A stretch of DNA of 64,000 nucleotides. Source: SFTJ01 sp051871515. Lineage in GTDB: Bacteria; Bacteroidota; Bacteroidia; Bacteroidales; Muribaculaceae. The notes beneath the pieces are model-generated. The model searched no databases. It saw nothing but the letters and a program-made list of their open reading frames with translations, and was not told the DNA's origin. A program made the translations under genes and the position numbers. Numbering within the stretch: position 1 is the stretch's first letter; each line of letters begins with the position of its first letter. The DNA lies in the NCBI GenBank assembly GCA_051871515.1, contig JBJECY010000121.1:1-64000 (forward strand). Direction: 5' to 3'. This document shows, piece by piece, positions 52,433 through 62,200 of the stretch.

Positions 52433-54082
52433 ATGGACAAATCAATCAACAAGTATATCGAGGAGTCGGTGAAAAAGAATTGGCAAGGCGAGGCTTTGAC
52501 TGATTTGCAAGGTGCAACACTCACCTTTGAACAGATGGCAGTGAAAATTGCCAAGTTGCAGATTGTGTTTAAGGCAGTGGGCATAGGCGAGGGTGATAAG
52601 ATAGCCCTCTGCGCCAAGAACAGCAGCCAATGGGCTACGGCCTTTTTTGCCACAATCACCTGTGGCGCTGTGGCAGTGCCTTTGTTGCATGAATTTAAGC
52701 CCGATGCTCTGCATCACCTCATCAACCACAGCGAGGCAAAAGTGCTGTTTGTTGATGACCATATATGGCGCACTTTGCAGGAGCAAAAGCTGCCCAAGCT
52801 GGTGGCGGTGGTGCGCATGAGCGACTATAGCTTGGCGCTGTGCCGCGACGAGAAAGTGCAGCACGCCCACGACAATGTTGAGAGCCTGTATATTAAGCAA
52901 TATCCCAAAGGCTTGACACCCAACGACATCTGCTATTGTGATGCTCAGGCCGAAGATTTGGCGGTGATAAACTATACATCGGGGTCAACCGGCAACTCAA
53001 AGGGCGTGATGATTCCGCAGCGAGCGCTGGCTTCAAACATGAAGTTCTCAATTGAGCACCTCACCTTCCTGAAACCCGGCGACGGCGTGGTGTGCATGCT
53101 GCCTCTGGCACACATGTATGGGTTGATGATTGACCTTATCCACCCCATAGTGAAAGGTTGCCATGTGCATTTCTTGAGCCGTAGCCTCTCACCAAAAATC
53201 ATTCTTGAGGCGTTTCGTGAGGTTCGTCCTAAATTGGTGGTTACCGTGCCGCTCATTGTTGAGAAAATCATCAAGGGCAAGGTGTTCCCGTTGCTTGCCA
53301 CACCAAGGATTAGACTTTTGCTGAAGTTGCCCATTGTGCGCACATTGTTGCTTAAGAAGATTCGCCGCAGTATCATCGACGTGTTTGGCGGCAATCTGAT
53401 GCAGCTTATTGTGGGCGGAGCAGCTCTCGATAAAGAGGTTGACCGTTTCCTATCGTTGATACATTTCCCCATCACCGTGGGTTATGGAATGACCGAATGT
53501 GCACCGCTGCTTGCTTATGCTCCGTGGAACGAGACCAAGAGCGGATGCTCAGGCAGACTTGTTGACCGTATGGAGATGCGCATCGACTCAGCCGACCCTG
53601 AGAATGTGGCTGGTGAGCTGTGGGTGAAAGGCGAGAATGTGATGCTGGGTTACTTCAACAACGAGGAAGCCACCAACGCTGTGATGAAAGACGGTTGGAT
53701 GAACACCGGCGACTTGTGTAATGTTGATGCCGACGGATTTATCTTTATTCGTGGACGCAGCAAGAATATGATTCTTGGTCCATCGGGGCAGAACATCTAT
53801 CCTGAGGAAATTGAGCCGGTGATTGCCAATATTGAATATGTGCTTGAAAACATTGTGATTGAGGAAAAAGGCAAACTCATTGCTTTGATTTATCCCGATT
53901 ATGATGCCGCCAAGGCAAAGGGGCTCGATAAGGAAGCGCTTGCCAGTGAGATTAAGGCAAATGTGATGAAAGCCAATAGCGGATTGCCTTCGTATGCTCG
54001 CGTGGCTGATGTGCGTTTGCGCGATGAGGAGTTTGAAAAAACGCCTAAGCATAGCATAAAACGATTCCTTTATCAGAAGTGA
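52433..54082 (+). CDS. Long-chain-fatty-acid--CoA ligase (AMP-binding)
   Basis: An acyl-CoA synthetase-type adenylating enzyme, 549 residues. P-loop INYTSGSTGNSKGV (179-192), GYGMTECAPL (about 352-361), GELWVKGENVMLGYF, and the hinge/ATP-binding WMNTGDLCNVDADGFIFIRGRSKNMI are all present; the A10 lysine is in TPKHSIKRF at the C-terminus. Makes acyl-CoA or acyl-AMP from exogenous fatty acid. ATG at 52433 follows the S41 gene by 64 bases, same strand. Closed by a strong terminator. Confidence 0.92.
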   Translation: MDKSINKYIEESVKKNWQGEALTDLQGATLTFEQMAVKIAKLQIVFKAVGIGEGDKIALCAKNSSQWATAFFATITCGAVAVPLLHEFKPDALHHLINHSEAKVLFVDDHIWRTLQEQKLPKLVAVVRMSDYSLALCRDEKVQHAHDNVESLYIKQYPKGLTPNDICYCDAQAEDLAVINYTSGSTGNSKGVMIPQRALASNMKFSIEHLTFLKPGDGVVCMLPLAHMYGLMIDLIHPIVKGCHVHFLSRSLSPKIILEAFREVRPKLVVTVPLIVEKIIKGKVFPLLATPRIRLLLKLPIVRTLLLKKIRRSIIDVFGGNLMQLIVGGAALDKEVDRFLSLIHFPITVGYGMTECAPLLAYAPWNETKSGCSGRLVDRMEMRIDSADPENVAGELWVKGENVMLGYFNNEEATNAVMKDGWMNTGDLCNVDADGFIFIRGRSKNMILGPSGQNIYPEEIEPVIANIEYVLENIVIEEKGKLIALIYPDYDAAKAKGLDKEALASEIKANVMKANSGLPSYARVADVRLRDEEFEKTPKHSIKRFLYQK

Positions 54083-54101
54083 TTTCGCATAAATTTACTA
54101 T

Positions 54102-54138
54102 AACGCCGCCTGATGTGTTTGCAACGTCAGGCGGCGTT
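54102..54138 (+). terminator. Terminator after the acyl-CoA ligase gene
   Basis: Perfect 12-bp stem AACGCCGCCTGA (54102-54113) with its complement at 54127-54138; the tail TTTGCTATTTATT is T-rich though interrupted. Confidence 0.75.
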
Positions 54139-54224
54139 TGCTATTTATTGTTGCATTGTTTTGCGTTGTGAATCAGTGAGTTAAATTTATTGGAGTAGCT
54201 TATGGTCGAGATTGGCTGTGAGGG

Positions 54225-54264
54225 TAAAAAACGTCGTGAAGTAATGTTTTTACTTCACGACGTT
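54225..54264 (-). terminator. Terminator after tRNA-Leu
   Basis: Perfect 15-bp stem (AACGTCGTGAAGTAA at 54230-54244 with its complement at 54250-54264), 5-base loop, and a run of T on the minus strand (complement of A at 54226-54231). It ends the tRNA transcript. Confidence 0.85.
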
Positions 54265-54291
54265 GAATAGAAATAGTTTTAGTTGATGTTG

Positions 54292-54373
54292 TGCGCATGA
54301 AGGGACTCGAACCCCCACGCCTTACGGCATTAGATCCTAAGTCTAACGCGGCTACCAATTACGCCACATGCGC
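54292..54373 (-). tRNA. tRNA-Leu(UAG)
   Basis: An 82-base tRNA on the minus strand. Acceptor stem GCGCATG/CATGCGC is 7 bp with no mismatch, discriminator A. D-arm has GGCGTAATTGGTAGCCGC; anticodon stem TTAGA/TCTAA with loop CTTAGGA, anticodon UAG (reads CUA and likely other CUN Leu codons). A long variable arm (about 12 bases, TGCCGTAAGGCG) makes it class II, as Leu requires; T-arm GGGGGTTCGAGTCCC is standard. CCA is not encoded (the next bases are CAA). Confidence 0.97.
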
Positions 54374-54384
54374 AAAACGTGATG

Positions 54385-54392
54385 CAAAGGTA
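54385..54392 (-). promoter_or_regulatory. Promoter -7 element for tRNA-Leu
   Basis: TACCTTTG on the minus strand, 11 bases before the tRNA 5' end; the -33 spot reads TTTT rather than TTTG. Confidence 0.55.
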
Positions 54393-54467
54393 GTGATTAT
54401 TTTTTGAAAATAAAAATTAACTCTGCGTTTTTTGTGTTAAGTGGGGTGATAATGCCTGTTTTTGTTG

Positions 54468-54475
54468 TATATTTG
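54468..54475 (+). promoter_or_regulatory. Possible -7 element for the corrinoid adenosyltransferase gene
   Basis: TATATTTG, 36 bases before the ATG at 54512; no -33 partner seen, and no cobalamin riboswitch fits in the 100 bases upstream. Confidence 0.4.
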
Positions 54476-54511
54476 AAGTTGGTTATTATTGAGACAATAA
54501 ATTAGAAATTG

Positions 54512-55033
54512 ATGGACGAACAACGATATGTGAGAGTTTACACCGGCAACGGTCAGGGAAAAACCACGGCGGCTTTTGGCGTTGTGGTGAGGGCATTGTG
54601 TGCCGGTATGAGAGTGTATGTGGGGCAGTTTGTGAAAGATGAAGCCTACAACGAAGCCCGTCTTACCGAACATTTTGATAATGTTGAGATTGAGCAGCTT
54701 GGCGATGGCTGTTTCTTGTTCCGCGCGCCTTGTGCTCACGACCGTGAGGTGGCATTGGCTGCGTTGCATAAGGCTGCTGAACTGATGCATGGCGGCAACT
54801 ATGACTTAGTGGTGCTCGACGAACTATGCATAGCGTTGCATTATAAGCTCTTGACCATTGATGAGGTGTTGCAGGCATTGCAGCAGCGTTGCCCTAAGAC
54901 CGAGGTTATAATAACCGGGAGATATGCTCCCCAGCAACTTATTGACTATGCTGATTTGGTGACTGAGATGCTTGAGGTGAAACATTATTACATCACCAAA
55001 GGTGTGACCTCGCGCAATGGATTTGACCATTGA
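54512..55033 (+). CDS. cobO: Cob(I)alamin adenosyltransferase (BtuR/CobO type)
   Basis: Transfers the adenosyl group of ATP to corrinoids to make adenosylcobalamin or its precursors. The 173-residue P-loop protein has RVYTGNGQGKTTAAFG with Walker A GNGQGKTT (12-19), GMRVYVGQFVK, and DLVVLDELCIALHYKL, then EVIITGRYAPQQLIDYADLVTEM, all typical of CobO/BtuR. ATG at 54512 chosen over a TTG one codon earlier. It stands alone, not in a cobalamin synthesis or salvage cluster. Confidence 0.93.
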   Translation: MDEQRYVRVYTGNGQGKTTAAFGVVVRALCAGMRVYVGQFVKDEAYNEARLTEHFDNVEIEQLGDGCFLFRAPCAHDREVALAALHKAAELMHGGNYDLVVLDELCIALHYKLLTIDEVLQALQQRCPKTEVIITGRYAPQQLIDYADLVTEMLEVKHYYITKGVTSRNGFDH

Positions 55034-55461
55034 TGGAGTGTTGTTGCCACGCTAATAAAAAATAATTGCTTGTTTTAATATAATTAAAGAAATGTGTGCT
55101 CAAATTTTGCCCATAGCTGGCATAAATTTGCGGCATGATGCCTTATGCACGTTTATTTGGCAGTGCACATTATTTATATATAATGCATAAATGCGTGCGG
55201 GCATCGGTGATAATAAATTAAGGAAACAGCATTTCATGCCAGTGAAAACATGGCAAAAAATTATTTACTATGGTAGAATCAAAGATTTCATTTGAGGGAA
55301 AGTTCGCCATTCATGTGGCGCCATGTTGCTGTATGCAATCACATCATCAGCAGGTGTATTGATTCACAAACCCCAGAGAGCAAGACATAAATTGACATCA
55401 CCACACATTACGGGTGTGATGCATTACTATAGATTATTAACTAATTAAACAACAAATCATT
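55034..55461. other. AT-rich intergenic region before an orphan lipoprotein
   Basis: 428 bases, visibly AT-richer than the surrounding genes. A few short inverted repeats (TGCCA/TGGCA near 55236-55256, CATCACC/GTGTGATG near 55397-55421) but no riboswitch, gene or convincing promoter. Confidence 0.45.
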
Positions 55462-56187
55462 ATGAAACAAACTATTGTAACAATTATTTCTGTTCTGCTA
55501 TTTGCTTCATGCACGCAGAATGATTTCGTTCCAAACAAATCGATATTGGAAGAAATCCCTTTTGACGAACTCACAGAAGTGTTTGAGTATGAACGAACTC
55601 ACGAATCGGGAAATTGGAAATTTCAAAATTTATATCCTGTAATCAGGTCATGTGCTGAGAGTATGAATGAGATTGAAAGAGCCAAATATGCAAAATTAAC
55701 GTATCGTGAATTGTATAATGCAGGAAATGAACTATGTGATTCTGCTGCATCTGCTGAAATTAAAGAGCAGTGGAATCAGAAATATGAATCTTACTTGCCA
55801 CAAGCTAAGGCTATATCCCAGACTATGTATCAAGACATTTTGGCGAAATATAAAGAGTTTGTGCGTCGCTATCAAGTCCATGCATTTGAATTATGGTTGT
55901 CAGAAAATAATTATGACCGATATTTGAATGAGCGTATTTATCATATATGGGATAGTGATATTTGTGATTATAGCGAGGATTTGTGGAATTATGAAAACAT
56001 TATCAAAGATAAGATTGATTCTGATTTTGAGTGCCGCTTTATGTGGGTAGCTACTAAGAAACTTGACAGAATAAAAGATAAGTATCCGTTGGCTCATATG
56101 TTTTTTAATGATTTGATTATTCAACTCTCAAATTATGTTGATTTTACAAAAATTGATGAGCAAGGGAACATTAACCAGTATTTTTGA
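55462..56187 (+). CDS. Hypothetical lipoprotein, AT-rich
   Basis: A 241-residue protein I do not recognise. Lipoprotein signal VLLFASC gives Cys17 as the lipidated residue. The body is mostly helical and rich in Tyr, Asn, Glu and Lys, without repeats or catalytic motifs (helical stretches ERAKYAKLTYRELYNAG, QTMYQDILAKYKEFVRRY, FMWVATKKLDRIKDKYP). Codon choice and base content are more AT-rich than neighbouring genes, which suggests recent transfer. Flanked by AT-rich spacers; followed by a hairpin. Confidence 0.65.
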   Translation: MKQTIVTIISVLLFASCTQNDFVPNKSILEEIPFDELTEVFEYERTHESGNWKFQNLYPVIRSCAESMNEIERAKYAKLTYRELYNAGNELCDSAASAEIKEQWNQKYESYLPQAKAISQTMYQDILAKYKEFVRRYQVHAFELWLSENNYDRYLNERIYHIWDSDICDYSEDLWNYENIIKDKIDSDFECRFMWVATKKLDRIKDKYPLAHMFFNDLIIQLSNYVDFTKIDEQGNINQYF

Positions 56188-56235
56188 TAAACTCAGGCTT
56201 AGCGCTGGTGGCGCTTTTGCTCTTTTATGATTTAT

Positions 56236-56279
56236 TTGCGTTGGTGAGCAGGAAATTTGCTCATCAACGCAATAATTTT
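56236..56279 (+). terminator. Terminator-like hairpin after the orphan lipoprotein
   Basis: TTGCGTTGGTGAGCA (56236-56250) pairs with TGCTCATCAACGCAA (56258-56272), 15 bp with one G-U pair, then TAATTTT. An earlier weak AGCGC/GCGCT hairpin with TTTT lies at 56201-56218. Confidence 0.65.
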
Positions 56280-56485
56280 GCACCATGAGGAAGAGATTCT
56301 CTTAAAAAGAGCTTCGCTTCTGAGCGAGAAAAAGAATTATTTTTACAATTAATTAAACCCAAATCAGCCATCAGGCAGTTGAGCGCAAACGTATTTTGGT
56401 TTTTGTCATCAGCACAAAAATAAAAAATTGTTATCATCATAACGCTAATGGCTGATTTGGATTAAAAAAAGAAAGAGAAAGAATC

Positions 56486-56572
56486 ATGTTGATACTTGCA
56501 ATTATATTGGTTGTTTTCACATTGTGTGCGGTGACTTCACCTGAGTTTACCAAACCAGATGAGAAAAGATGA
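56486..56572 (+). CDS. Candidate small membrane protein (28 residues)
   Basis: An ATG-to-TGA frame that begins MLILAIILVVFTLCAV, a full-length hydrophobic helix, followed by a short hydrophilic tail SPEFTKPDEKR. The start follows a purine-rich AAAGAAAGAGAAAGAATC. Hydrophobic head plus charged tail is the layout of known small single-span proteins, but a frame this short can arise by chance, and no promoter is clear. Homology across species would decide. Confidence 0.3.
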   Translation: MLILAIILVVFTLCAVTSPEFTKPDEKR

Positions 56573-56600
56573 TTGTGCGTAGCGAGATTGTGCGGCGCAC

Positions 56601-56639
56601 AAAAAAACGAGGATTTTGGCCGTTGGGCCTTAATCCTCG
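56601..56639 (-). terminator. Terminator after typA
   Basis: Stem of 8 bp (CGAGGATT with AATCCTCG), then two mismatched pairs, then GGCC/GGCC-type pairs at the top (56608-56639); the minus strand continues with seven T residues (complement of 56601-56607). Confidence 0.8.
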
Positions 56640-56750
56640 CAAAAAATAAAAAATTATGAAACAAAGTTCGAGATTGTGTAAAATGTGGGAGAGTGCATTG
56701 CGCCGGGCTTATAGGCTTTATTTAGCCTAAAGCGGCAGCGCGCTGAGTGC

Positions 56751-58550
56751 TTATTGCTTGTTGGCGCGTTTACGCTCAAGTTCGTCGAGAATAATCTTGC
56801 GCAGGCGCAGGTGATTAGGCGTTACTTCAACGTATTCGTCTTCCTTGATATATTCAAGCGCTTCTTCAAGGCTGAATACCACTGGCGGAACAATCTTGGC
56901 TTTCTCGTCGGCTCCCGATGCGCGCATGTTGGTGAGTTTCTTCGACTTGGTCACGTTCACCACAATATCGTTGTCTTTGGCGTTTTCGCCAACCACTTGA
57001 CCGGCATAAACTTCTTCTTGCGGGAAGATGAAGAATCGTCCGCGGTCTTGCAGTTTGTCGATGGCGTAGGCATAAGCAGTTCCGCTTTCAAGGGCAATGA
57101 GTGAGCCGTTGATGCGTCGTTCAATATCGCCTTTCCATGGTTGGTATTCCAGGAATCGGTGAGCCATGATGGCTTCGCCTGCGCTTGCGGTGAGCACGTT
57201 GGTGCGAAGACCAATAATGCCTCGTGAGGGTATTTGAAATTCAAGGTGAATACGGTCGTTTTGAGTGCTCATTGAGAGCAGGTCGCCACGGCGGCGTGTC
57301 ACCATATCAATCATTTTGCTTGAATATTCCTCGGGCACGTTGATGGTGAGTGCTTCAACAGGTTCGCATTTCTCGCCGTTGATTTCTTTCACAATCACTT
57401 GCGGTTGTCCCACTTGCAGCTCATAACCTTCGCGGCGCATGGTTTCAATGAGTACAGCCAAATGCAGTACGCCACGGCCGTAAACAATCCATGCATCTTC
57501 ACGCTCGGTTTTCTCAACGCGCAGGGCGAGGTTCTTGTCGAGCTCCTTCACCAGTCGGTCGTTGATGTGGCGAGAAGTTACGTATTTGCCGTCTTTGCCA
57601 AAGAAAGGAGAGTCGTTGATGGTGAATGTCATTGACATCGTAGGCTCGTCGATGGCAATGCGCGGCAGTGGTTCGGGGTTGCCGATGTTGGTGACGGTGT
57701 CGCCAATTTCAAAGTTCTCAATACCCACAAGTGCGCAAATATCACCGCTTTTCACGCTTGGCACGCGTTTGCGGCTCATGCCTTCAAAGGTGTGCAGCTC
57801 CTTGATGCGTTGTTTTTGCACCGAGCCATCTTTTTTGCAAACAGCCACGTCCATGCCCTCGGTGATTTCGCCACGGTGCACGCGGCCAATGGCAATACGT
57901 CCCACATAGCTTGAATAGTCGAGCGAAGTGATGAGCATCTGTGCGTCGCCCTCAATCACTTCAGGAGCGGGGATGTGTTCTATGATAGCATCGAGCACGG
58001 CATTGATGTTGTTGGTTGGTTTGTTCCAATCGTCGCTCATCCAGCCTTGCTTAGCCGAGCCGTAAACGGTGGGGAAGTCGAGCTGGTCCTCGGTAGCATT
58101 GAGGTTAAACATGAGGTCGAACACCATTTCTTGCACTTCGTCGGGGCGGCAGTTAGGCTTGTCCACCTTGTTAATCACGACAATGGGCTTGAGCCCTATC
58201 TCAAGGGCTTTTTGCAGCACAAAGCGTGTTTGTGGCATTGGACCTTCAAAAGCGTCAACCAGCAGCAGGCAACCGTCGGCCATGTTGAGCACGCGCTCCA
58301 CTTCGCCGCCAAAGTCGCTGTGCCCCGGGGTGTCAATGATGTTGATTTTATAACCGTTGTAGTTGATAGATACGTTTTTAGAGAGGATTGTGATGCCACG
58401 TTCTCTTTCCAGGTCGTTGTTGTCGAGGATTAAATCGCCGGTATTTTGATTGTCGCGGAAGAGATTTCCGGCGAGCAGCATTTTGTCTACCAATGTGGTT
58501 TTGCCATGATCGACGTGGGCAATGATGGCAACATTTCTGATGTTTTGCAT
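56751..58550 (-). CDS. typA: Translational GTPase TypA/BipA
   Basis: Ribosome-associated GTPase (599 residues) of the EF-G/LepA class, needed for ribosome assembly and stress or cold growth. G1 AHVDHGKTTL (about 11-20), switch/G2 region with ERERGITI, G3 DTPGHSDFGGEV, G4 VINKVDKP, G5 GSAKQGW; domain II about 205-300; EF-G-like domain with YGRGVLHLAVLIETMRREG (hallmark GRGVLHL) and the BipA-specific C-terminal domain after about 480. A -7 element lies 22 bases upstream of the ATG and is transcribed away from rpsO. Normal length. Confidence 0.96.
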   Translation of the reverse strand: MQNIRNVAIIAHVDHGKTTLVDKMLLAGNLFRDNQNTGDLILDNNDLERERGITILSKNVSINYNGYKINIIDTPGHSDFGGEVERVLNMADGCLLLVDAFEGPMPQTRFVLQKALEIGLKPIVVINKVDKPNCRPDEVQEMVFDLMFNLNATEDQLDFPTVYGSAKQGWMSDDWNKPTNNINAVLDAIIEHIPAPEVIEGDAQMLITSLDYSSYVGRIAIGRVHRGEITEGMDVAVCKKDGSVQKQRIKELHTFEGMSRKRVPSVKSGDICALVGIENFEIGDTVTNIGNPEPLPRIAIDEPTMSMTFTINDSPFFGKDGKYVTSRHINDRLVKELDKNLALRVEKTEREDAWIVYGRGVLHLAVLIETMRREGYELQVGQPQVIVKEINGEKCEPVEALTINVPEEYSSKMIDMVTRRRGDLLSMSTQNDRIHLEFQIPSRGIIGLRTNVLTASAGEAIMAHRFLEYQPWKGDIERRINGSLIALESGTAYAYAIDKLQDRGRFFIFPQEEVYAGQVVGENAKDNDIVVNVTKSKKLTNMRASGADEKAKIVPPVVFSLEEALEYIKEDEYVEVTPNHLRLRKIILDELERKRANKQ

Positions 58551-58571
58551 AAAATTTTACCTATTTGGGTG

Positions 58572-58579
58572 CAAAGTTA
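58572..58579 (-). promoter_or_regulatory. -7 element for typA
   Basis: TAACTTTG on the minus strand, 22 bases before the typA ATG; no convincing -33 partner. Confidence 0.5.
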
Positions 58580-58630
58580 AGTATTTTGGCGAAAATATGC
58601 AGATAAAAGAATAAAAAAATAGCAGCCAGG

Positions 58631-58661
58631 TTGTGCAAAATGAAAAATATTTGTACCTTTG
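58631..58661 (+). promoter_or_regulatory. Promoter for rpsO
   Basis: TTG (58631-58633), 20 bases, TACCTTTG (58654-58661): good Bacteroidota consensus, 40 bases before the rpsO ATG. Confidence 0.7.
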
Positions 58662-58701
58662 CACCCGATATTTTATTAACGTAATTATAAAACACAAAAG
58701 A

Positions 58702-58977
58702 ATGTATTTAGATTCTGAAAAAAAGAAAGAAATCTTTGGGACATACGGTGCGAGCAATACTGATACTGGGTCTCCTGAGGCACAGATTGCATTATTCTCA
58801 GTTCGTATAGCCCATTTGACTGAGCATTTGAAGTCAAATCACAAAGATTATACTACTCAACGTGCGTTGAAGAAGTTGGTAGGTAAGCGTCGTCGTCTGT
58901 TGGATTATCTGATTCGCGTTGACATCAACCGCTACCGTGCCATCATCGCTAAGAAGGAACTTGGTATCCGCAAGTAA
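58702..58977 (+). CDS. rpsO: 30S ribosomal protein S15
   Basis: Small-subunit protein S15 (91 residues) that binds 16S rRNA helices at the central-domain three-way junction and forms a bridge with the large subunit. Family blocks TDTGSPEAQIALFSVRIAHLTEHLKSNHKDY and KLVGKRRRLLDYLIRVDINRYR are complete (hallmarks GSPEAQIALFS and GKRRRLLDYL). The frame is open upstream but homology starts at the ATG at 58702, after the promoter. Monocistronic with a strong terminator. Confidence 0.97.
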   Translation: MYLDSEKKKEIFGTYGASNTDTGSPEAQIALFSVRIAHLTEHLKSNHKDYTTQRALKKLVGKRRRLLDYLIRVDINRYRAIIAKKELGIRK

Positions 58978-59027
58978 TCGAAGCGAGTCGCATTGTAGTA
59001 AAGAAAAGAAATTTTATTTCAATGGAG

Positions 59028-59065
59028 CGTCTGCAAAAACCATGTGTTTTGCAGACGTTTTTTTT
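59028..59065 (+). terminator. Terminator after rpsO
   Basis: Perfect 11-bp stem CGTCTGCAAAA (59028-59038) with TTTTGCAGACG (59047-59057), 8-base loop, then a run of eight T. Confidence 0.9.
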
Positions 59066-59148
59066 GCGTGCTTTTGAATTTTTGTGATGAATGGATTGAA
59101 ATGACGCTAAAATGAACAAAATTGTGGGTGTGGTGTGATTTTTTTTGT

Positions 59149-59156
59149 TAATTTTG
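59149..59156 (+). promoter_or_regulatory. Possible -7 element for the TamB-like gene
   Basis: TAATTTTG matches TAnnTTTG; about 96 bases before the GTG start. No TTG at 19-20 bases upstream. Confidence 0.35.
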
Positions 59157-59252
59157 GGCAGGATAGCAGATTTTTACCTACCTTTATTGTTACCTTAATA
59201 TGAGATAACAAAACAACCAATTGTATAACAACAAAACCAAGATAATGAAGCC

Positions 59253-62200
59253 GTGGGGCGGAGTCGTATAAATAAGATAATAAAGACCGGGTTAAAAGTG
59301 ATATTAGGTGTGGTTCTGTTGCTGTTGATACTGCCTATGACGCTTTATATACCTGTTGTGCAGCGATATGTGAAAGACGTGGCATGCAGCAAGGCGAGTG
59401 ATGCCACGGGCTGGGATATAGCTGTTGACCGCATATTGCTGAAATTTCCTCTTGATTTGAGTGTTGATGGCGTGACGGTGCTCACTGAGCAGCGCGACAC
59501 CATGATATATGCCGGCAACCTTGCCCTCGACGTGAAGCTGCTGCCATTGCTGCGCCTTGATGTGAAGGTGGGCGATGCGTTGCTGAGCCATGCGGTGTAT
59601 AACATGCAGAGTGAGGACAGCTCAATGGTGCTCAATGCCAAGATTGACCGCGTTAGCCTTGATGCCGCCACGGTGCAGCTGCGCAAAAACCATGTGAGCT
59701 TGCAGCAGGCAGCGTTGCATGGCGGCGACATAGTGCTGCATTATTTCCCTGAGAAGGTTAAGTCCACTCCACAAGACACTTCCAAGGTGGCATGGCTCAT
59801 TGATGCCCAAAGCATTACTATCGACAGTGTGCGATATCACATGACCATGATGCCGCTTATCAGCGATATGGACGTGATGGTGGCCCATGCCGAGCTGAAA
59901 GACGGTATGGTTGATATTGGCACGTCGCAGGTGCATGCTGCTTATATGGGCATCAATGGCGTTGACGTGAAATATCTCTATCCCACACCAGAGGTGGTAG
60001 CCGAATATGAAACGAGTGCGGCAGCGGCCGATAGTGCTGCCGTGCAAGAGGAATCAGGAGAGCTATGGACTGTGAGAGCCGATGCCGTGCGCCTCACCAA
60101 CTCGCATGCCGTGTATGCCATGCAAGGTGCCAAACCATCGCCGGGGCTTGATGTCAACTACATTGAGGTGAGCGATGTGAATGTGAGCATCGATAGCCTA
60201 TATAATAAAGGTGTGGCAGTGACGGTTCCGCTGAAGAAACTCACCGCCAAAGAGCGTTGCGGCATTGCCATCACCGACGCCAGTTGCACGTTCAGCATGG
60301 ATAGCACCGCAATGGCAGTTGAGCAGTTGAAGATTAACACGGTAGCATCGAGCATCAAGGGCGAGGCTTCAATGGATATGGGATTTGTTGAAACTCCTGC
60401 CTATGGGGCGGTGCTGCTAAATGCCGATGCTGAGATTGACATGGGCGACGTGGAGCGTATGATGCCGCTGCTGAAACCAATCATCAATTCGGTGCCTCGC
60501 AGCAGGCCGCTGCAACTAAAAGCCCGCATCGACGGCACGGCGCAGACGTTGCGCATTAGGCAGCTGAGCGCACAATTGCCTCGTTATGCAAACGTAAATG
60601 TGAATGGCGTGGTGAACAATGCCATGGATGTGAATAAACTGGGTGGAGAGCTTGCCATCAACGGCAAGTTTGACAACATAAACTTTGTGAAGCCAACCAT
60701 GTTTGATGCCGAAATGAGCAAGCAAGTGAATTTCCCGGCAATGGCGGTTGACGGCAAAGCCCGTTTGAAAGGCAATGCCATGAGCGGTGAGTTGGCAATG
60801 ACGCTCGACACCGGAGAGGCAGTTGGCAAAGCGGCTTTCAACACCAAGAGCGAGGCCTACGACGTGGATTTGACACTCAACCGACTGCCGCTGCATGCGC
60901 TGTTGCCGCTTAGCACACTTGGCAACATCACAGCCTATATGCACGCCGATGGACGCGGCTTTGACGTGATGAAAAAATCGACCGAATTGAATGCTGCTTT
61001 GAAGCTCAACTCGTTGGAATACAACGGAAACCGCTATGGCGACGTTGATGGCAGCTTGGCATTGAGCAATGGCGCATTTGAGGCCAAGTTTGACTCGAAG
61101 AATCCTAATTTTGACTTTGCTTTGCAATGCAATGGCGAGCTTGCCCAAAATCATTATGTGGTGGCGCTTGATGGCGATTTGCGCGATGTTGATTTGCAGG
61201 CTATGCGCTTGATGGATGTGACCTCGCACGGCAAAGGCCGCATTGCTGCCTTTGGTGATGTTGACGTGAGCACTATGGTGTGTGACGTTTCGGCTGAAAT
61301 CAACGATGTGTCGTGGACCTACGATACCTTGTTCTTTAGCACGCCAACGGTGGCGATGCGCTTTGAAAGCACCGACTCAACCATGAGCGGGTCGCTCAAC
61401 AATGAGGATATGAACCTGAGTTTTGACTCGCAAGTGGGCGTGAACAAGTTTATTGAACAATTGACACAATGCCAAAATATAGCCCTTGAACAAGTTAATA
61501 AAATCTCGCTCAACATTGACACGCTGCAAGCATCGTTGCCACCGTTTGCCGTTGAGATGGAAATGGGCAAGCGCGGGCTTGTGCAGCAGTATCTGGCTTA
61601 TAACGACTTGAAGCTCAAACACATGTCGTTTGAACTATATAACGATAGCACCATCTATGGCAACGGTGTGCTTCAGGGCATAGATGCCATGGGCACTAAG
61701 ATTGACACCATCTCGGCTAAACTGGTGCAGACGCAACGCTATTTGGGATATAAATTCCACATGGGCAACCGCCCCGGCACCATGGATAACTTTGCCGATG
61801 TCACTTTGTTTGGCGGTGTCTTGGGCAGCCGCCTCACCACCATCTATAATGCCAAGGATATAAAAGGACGCACTGGCTATCACTTTGGCACTCATGCCGA
61901 TGTCAACGACTCGGTGGTGCGCGCCACTGTGTTCACCCCCAAGCCATATATTGGCTATAAGGAGTGGAACGTGAACGAGGATAACTATGTGCTCTACGAC
62001 TATAAGAATCAGCACCTCGACGCCAATTTGCGCCTTGACGGCGGCTCTTCGGGGCTAATAAACCTTTTCACCGAGCATGTGGAGCATGAAGGCGAAGAAA
62101 GTGATAAGCATCAGGAAGATGTGAACCTGCAAGTGAAGGGCGTGAAGATTGAGGAATGGATGTCGATGTTCCCGTTTGCGCCCGATGTGAGCGGTGAACT

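Larger units (their letters stand above)
56188..56750. other. Intergenic region between the lipoprotein and typA
   Basis: 563 AT-rich bases. It holds the hairpin at 56236-56279, a possible small membrane-protein gene at 56486-56572 and the typA terminator at 56601-56639. Nothing else seen. Confidence 0.5.

Noticed and set aside
54374..54511. Cobalamin riboswitch before the corrinoid adenosyltransferase gene
   Set aside because: The space is too short and no B12-box-like sequence was seen.
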